Assembly: GCF_900156865.1 (NCBI RefSeq)
Contig: NZ_LT732529.1
Coordinates: 4,385,430-4,449,429, forward strand
Direction: 5' to 3'
Length of the DNA stretch: 64,000 nt
From: Litchfieldia sinesaloumensis
Lineage (GTDB): Bacteria > Bacillota > Bacilli > Bacillales > Bacillaceae_L
Shown: positions 61,726 to 64,000 of the stretch, piece after piece
How positions within the stretch are numbered: position 1 is the first letter of the stretch
Layout of the letters: every line of letters begins with the position of its first letter
Notes under the pieces: generated by a model
Seen by the model: the letters and a program-made list of their open reading frames with translations, nothing else
Told to the model about the DNA's origin: nothing
Database searches by the model: none
Program-made: the position numbers and the translations under genes

Positions 61726-62895
61726 ATGTCTGAAGAGAATAATATAACGAGAATTGAATTAGATGGTAAAGAATACATATTAATTGGAACTGCACATGTA
61801 TCCAAACAAAGTGCTGAACAGGTAAAAGAAGTGATTGAAGCAGAGAAACCTGATTCGGTATGTATTGAACTGGATGAACCAAGATACCAATCCATGATGG
61901 AGGGTAACAAGTGGAAGGACATGGATATTTTCAAGGTCATCAAAGAGAAAAAGGCAACATTGCTTCTCATGAATTTAGCTATTTCTTCATTTCAAAAGCG
62001 GATGGCAAGTCAATTTGGAATAAATGCCGGTCAAGAAATGCTTCAAGGAATTGAGTCTGCAAAAGAAGTGGGAGCAGAACTGGTACTAGCAGACAGGAAT
62101 ATTCAAGTCACATTTTCACGCATTTGGACGTCTGTTGGCTTTTCGGGAAAAATGAAATTGCTAATGTCCATCATCTACAGCATTTTCAGTAATGAAACCA
62201 TTACTGAAGAAGAGCTTGAAAAAATGAAGTCTAAAGATATGCTGAATTCGATGCTGACAGAGTTTTCAACAAGCTTTCCGAAATTAAAAAAACCTCTAAT
62301 CGATGAACGGGATCAGTATTTAGCGCAAAAGATAAAACATGCTCCTGGAGAAAAAATAGTAGCAGTACTTGGGGCGGCACATGTACCCGGAATAAAAGAA
62401 GAGATTAAGAAGGAACATGACTTAAAGAAACTTACTCAACTTCCGCCAAAGTCGAAAGCACCCAAAATAATCGGATGGGCGATTCCCATTTTAATTGTGG
62501 CGATCATTGCCTACACTTTTTTTGCTAATCCAGAAGCCGGTTTACAGCAAACCTTAAGCTTAGTTTTATGGACAGGCTCATTTTCAGCTATTGGAGCTGC
62601 GATTGCTTTAGGACATCCACTTACGATTTTAACTGCCTTCTTTGCAGCACCGATTGGAGTCATGCATCCATTGATCGCTGCAGGTTGGATAGCAGGATTT
62701 GTACAGGCCTGGTTGCGTCGTCCAAGTGTAAAGGACTTTGAAACCCTTTCAACCGACGTATACAGTGTGAAAGGCTTTTGGCATAATAAAGTAACGCGCA
62801 TTCTACTTATAATCGTTCTCTGCAATCTTGGTACATCACTAGGCCTATTTATCGGCGGAGCAGACGTTGTTAGGTTGTTTTTCCAAAATCTATAA
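61726..62895 (+). CDS. TraB/PrgY-family membrane protein
   Basis: 389-aa protein of the TraB/PrgY family. The N-terminal catalytic-like domain (about 1-225) has ILIGTAHVSKQSAEQVKEVI near residue 19, VCIELDEPRYQSM near 45, LVLADRNIQVTFSRIW near 122 and the second motif VAVLGAAHVPGI near 210. About four C-terminal helices follow from residue 250. Members include enterococcal pheromone-shutdown proteins; a protease-like role has been suggested for the family but the function in bacilli is unknown. GGAAGG precedes the ATG. It is a single gene between the tandem repeat and the insertion element. Confidence 0.83.
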   Translation: MSEENNITRIELDGKEYILIGTAHVSKQSAEQVKEVIEAEKPDSVCIELDEPRYQSMMEGNKWKDMDIFKVIKEKKATLLLMNLAISSFQKRMASQFGINAGQEMLQGIESAKEVGAELVLADRNIQVTFSRIWTSVGFSGKMKLLMSIIYSIFSNETITEEELEKMKSKDMLNSMLTEFSTSFPKLKKPLIDERDQYLAQKIKHAPGEKIVAVLGAAHVPGIKEEIKKEHDLKKLTQLPPKSKAPKIIGWAIPILIVAIIAYTFFANPEAGLQQTLSLVLWTGSFSAIGAAIALGHPLTILTAFFAAPIGVMHPLIAAGWIAGFVQAWLRRPSVKDFETLSTDVYSVKGFWHNKVTRILLIIVLCNLGTSLGLFIGGADVVRLFFQNL

Positions 62896-62931
62896 GAGAA
62901 AAAATGCCTGTCCTCGATGATATGATATGCT

Positions 62932-62983
62932 CCCCCTAAGGTAGACAGATTAAAAAATAAAAATCTGTTTTTACCTTAGGGGG
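62932..62983. promoter_or_regulatory. Left-end hairpin that covers the OrfA ribosome site
   Basis: CCCCCTAAGGTA (62932-62943) is the exact complement of TACCTTAGGGGG (62972-62983), with an inner CAGATT/AATCTG pair. The right arm contains the AGGGGG ribosome site of OrfA (GTG 62990). RNA reading in from outside would hide this site. Confidence 0.6.
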
Positions 62984-62989
62984 ATTTTT

Positions 62990-63670
62990 GTGTCCAACAA
63001 ACAGTATTCTCTAGAATTTAAATATGAGGTTTTAAGGAGTTATGAGAATAAAGATTACACCATTAAAGAACTCTGTTCTAAATACCAAATCTCAAAAACT
63101 TCATTAAAAGAGTGGATTGAAGATTTCGAGAAATATGGTACGGAGGGATTAAAAAGATCTAAATCATGGAAACCCTACTCCAAGGAACTTAAAGAGGCGG
63201 CTGTAAGAGAGTATTTATCTGGGGATTTCTCTCAATATGAGATTGTTAAAAGGTATGAAATCTCAAGTAGATCTTTACTCCGTCAGTGGATTAACAAGTA
63301 TAATAGTCATAGAGATTTAAAGGATACGTCTAAGGGGAGGACGAGTTCTATGACTAAAGGTAGAAAAACTACTTGGGATGAACGGATTCGAATTGTACAT
63401 GCTTGCTTGGGGAACGGAAAAGACTTTCGAAGAACAGCCGAGACCTTCAAGGTCTCATATCAACAAGTATACCAATGGGTTAAGAAGTACGAAATTAGTG
63501 GGGATGAAGCACTTAAAGATGGGCGTGGAAGGAAAAAGGAAGCAGCTGAATTAACACCAGAAGATAATTTCAAACTTCAGATGAAAAAATTAGAAAGCGA
63601 AAATGAACGTTTACGCGCGGAGAATTTATTCTTAAAAAAGTTAGAGGAGATCGAAAGGAGGCGAAAGTAA
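62990..63670 (+). CDS. IS3-family transposase OrfA
   Basis: 226-aa DNA-binding protein. Two helix-turn-helix domains are seen: YTIKELCSKYQISKTSLKEW near residue 28 and DFRRTAETFKVSYQQVYQW near 140, with a third similar segment near 80. A leucine zipper (LQMKKLESENERLRAENLFL) lies at the end. It recognises the element ends and joins OrfB after frameshifting. The start is GTG 62990 behind AGGGGG. The frame holds the slippery heptamer A-AAA-AAG at 63634-63640 and ends at TAA 63668-63670. Confidence 0.88.
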   Translation: MSNKQYSLEFKYEVLRSYENKDYTIKELCSKYQISKTSLKEWIEDFEKYGTEGLKRSKSWKPYSKELKEAAVREYLSGDFSQYEIVKRYEISSRSLLRQWINKYNSHRDLKDTSKGRTSSMTKGRKTTWDERIRIVHACLGNGKDFRRTAETFKVSYQQVYQWVKKYEISGDEALKDGRGRKKEAAELTPEDNFKLQMKKLESENERLRAENLFLKKLEEIERRRK

Positions 63671-64000
63671 GCGAAATCCGATTTGAAGATACATATTTAG
63701 CAATTCAAGAACTTCATGAGAAAGAAGATTTTAGTATTATCATGCTTTGTAAAATCGCTCGTATATCACGAGCAGCTTACTATAAATGGTTAAAGCGTAC
63801 ACCTTCCGCAAGAGAACTTCAGAATGAAGTAATTATTAAAGAGATGAAAGCTATCCATGAAAAAGTGGAAGGCATCTATGGTTATCGTAGAATGATGATG
63901 ACCATAAATAGAAAACTAGATGAACGATTCAACCACAAACGCTTTTACAGACTAATGAAACTGGCTGGAATAAAGTCTGTAATTCGAATAAAAAGGAAGC
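63634..64000 (+). CDS. IS3-family transposase OrfB (integrase), 5' part, reached by -1 frameshift
   Basis: The -1 frame is open from 63607 to the window end. After the A-AAA-AAG site it reads into an IS3 OrfB N-terminus: ARISRAAYYKWLKR, then the HTH_21-like IHEKVEGIYGYRRMMMTINR and HKRFYRLMKLAGIKS. The rve catalytic DDE domain lies beyond the window. There is no good independent start codon or ribosome site near the beginning, so the OrfAB fusion made by frameshifting is the likely active transposase. Partial at the 3' end because of the window edge. Confidence 0.82.

Larger units (their letters stand above)
62923..64000 (+). mobile_element. IS3-family insertion sequence (IS150 group), left part
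   Basis: Two consecutive reading frames, OrfA and OrfB, overlap with a -1 shift, as in IS3-family elements. The probable left end is TGATATGCTCCCCCTAAGG near 62923, just before a large hairpin. The right end lies beyond the window, so length, right inverted repeat and target duplication cannot be checked. Confidence 0.8.

Overview
The window comes from a low-GC, spore-forming Firmicute of the Bacillaceae. The evidence is a complete GerA-type germinant receptor operon behind a sigma-G-like promoter, close relatives of Bacillus subtilis proteins (YkuK, YvbH, YfjO/RlmD, GlsA, NatKR/NatAB, MrpFG), AGGAGG-type ribosome sites, sigma-A promoters with 17-bp spacers and many hairpin/T-run terminators. 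No rRNA, tRNA or true CRISPR array was seen.

Layout. 1-3127: end of the Mrp Na+/H+ antiporter operon (mrpF, mrpG), two unrecognised small genes, ykuK, a short repeat array and yvbH. 3128-5634: a Gfo/Idh/MocA dehydrogenase and an IolE-like isomerase. 5633-9483: gerA-gerC-gerB. 9675-15915: rlmD, a BCCT betaine transporter, a membrane GGDEF-EAL protein and a small hypothetical gene. 15979-36318: an aromatic-acid locus. 36363-42763: a 21-bp-period repeat, glutaminase, an MFS exporter and the natKR/natAB sodium-efflux module. 42978-58533: a glucuronoxylan-oligosaccharide utilisation locus. 58575-64000: cupin, AGCS symporter, a 153-bp tandem repeat, a TraB-like protein and the left part of an IS3-family (IS150-group) element cut by the window end.

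The aromatic locus is the most interesting part. It contains a BenE-type benzoate transporter, a PaaX-type regulator, a 4-hydroxybenzoyl-CoA-type thioesterase, an MBL-fold hydrolase and a Paa-type diiron epoxidase in the order A-D-B-C. It also has a separately encoded PaaD-like zinc ribbon, two 3-hydroxyacyl-CoA dehydrogenase-like proteins, a 3-oxoadipyl-CoA-type thiolase, an aldehyde dehydrogenase, two almost identical enoyl-CoA hydratases, a benzoate-CoA-ligase-like enzyme and a five-gene branched-chain-amino-acid-type ABC importer. It lacks recognisable paaE (reductase), paaK, paaZ and boxABC. The simplest reading is an aerobic CoA-thioester route for benzoate or a related aromatic acid that uses a Paa-type rather than a Box-type epoxidase. 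Substrate and ring-opening step are inferred, not shown. Two promoters in the locus share an ACG-N13-CGT dyad that is a candidate operator.

The xylan locus couples a YesMN/XynDC-type two-component system and catabolite-repression-like sites to a sugar importer without its own ATPase. GH67 alpha-glucuronidase, GH8 exo-oligoxylanase and GH43 xylosidase follow, then mannonate dehydratase and mannonate oxidoreductase, so imported aldouronates would be cut inside the cell and the glucuronate part directed toward 2-keto-3-deoxygluconate. Family assignments were made by eye from motifs and remembered homologues; no database search was run.
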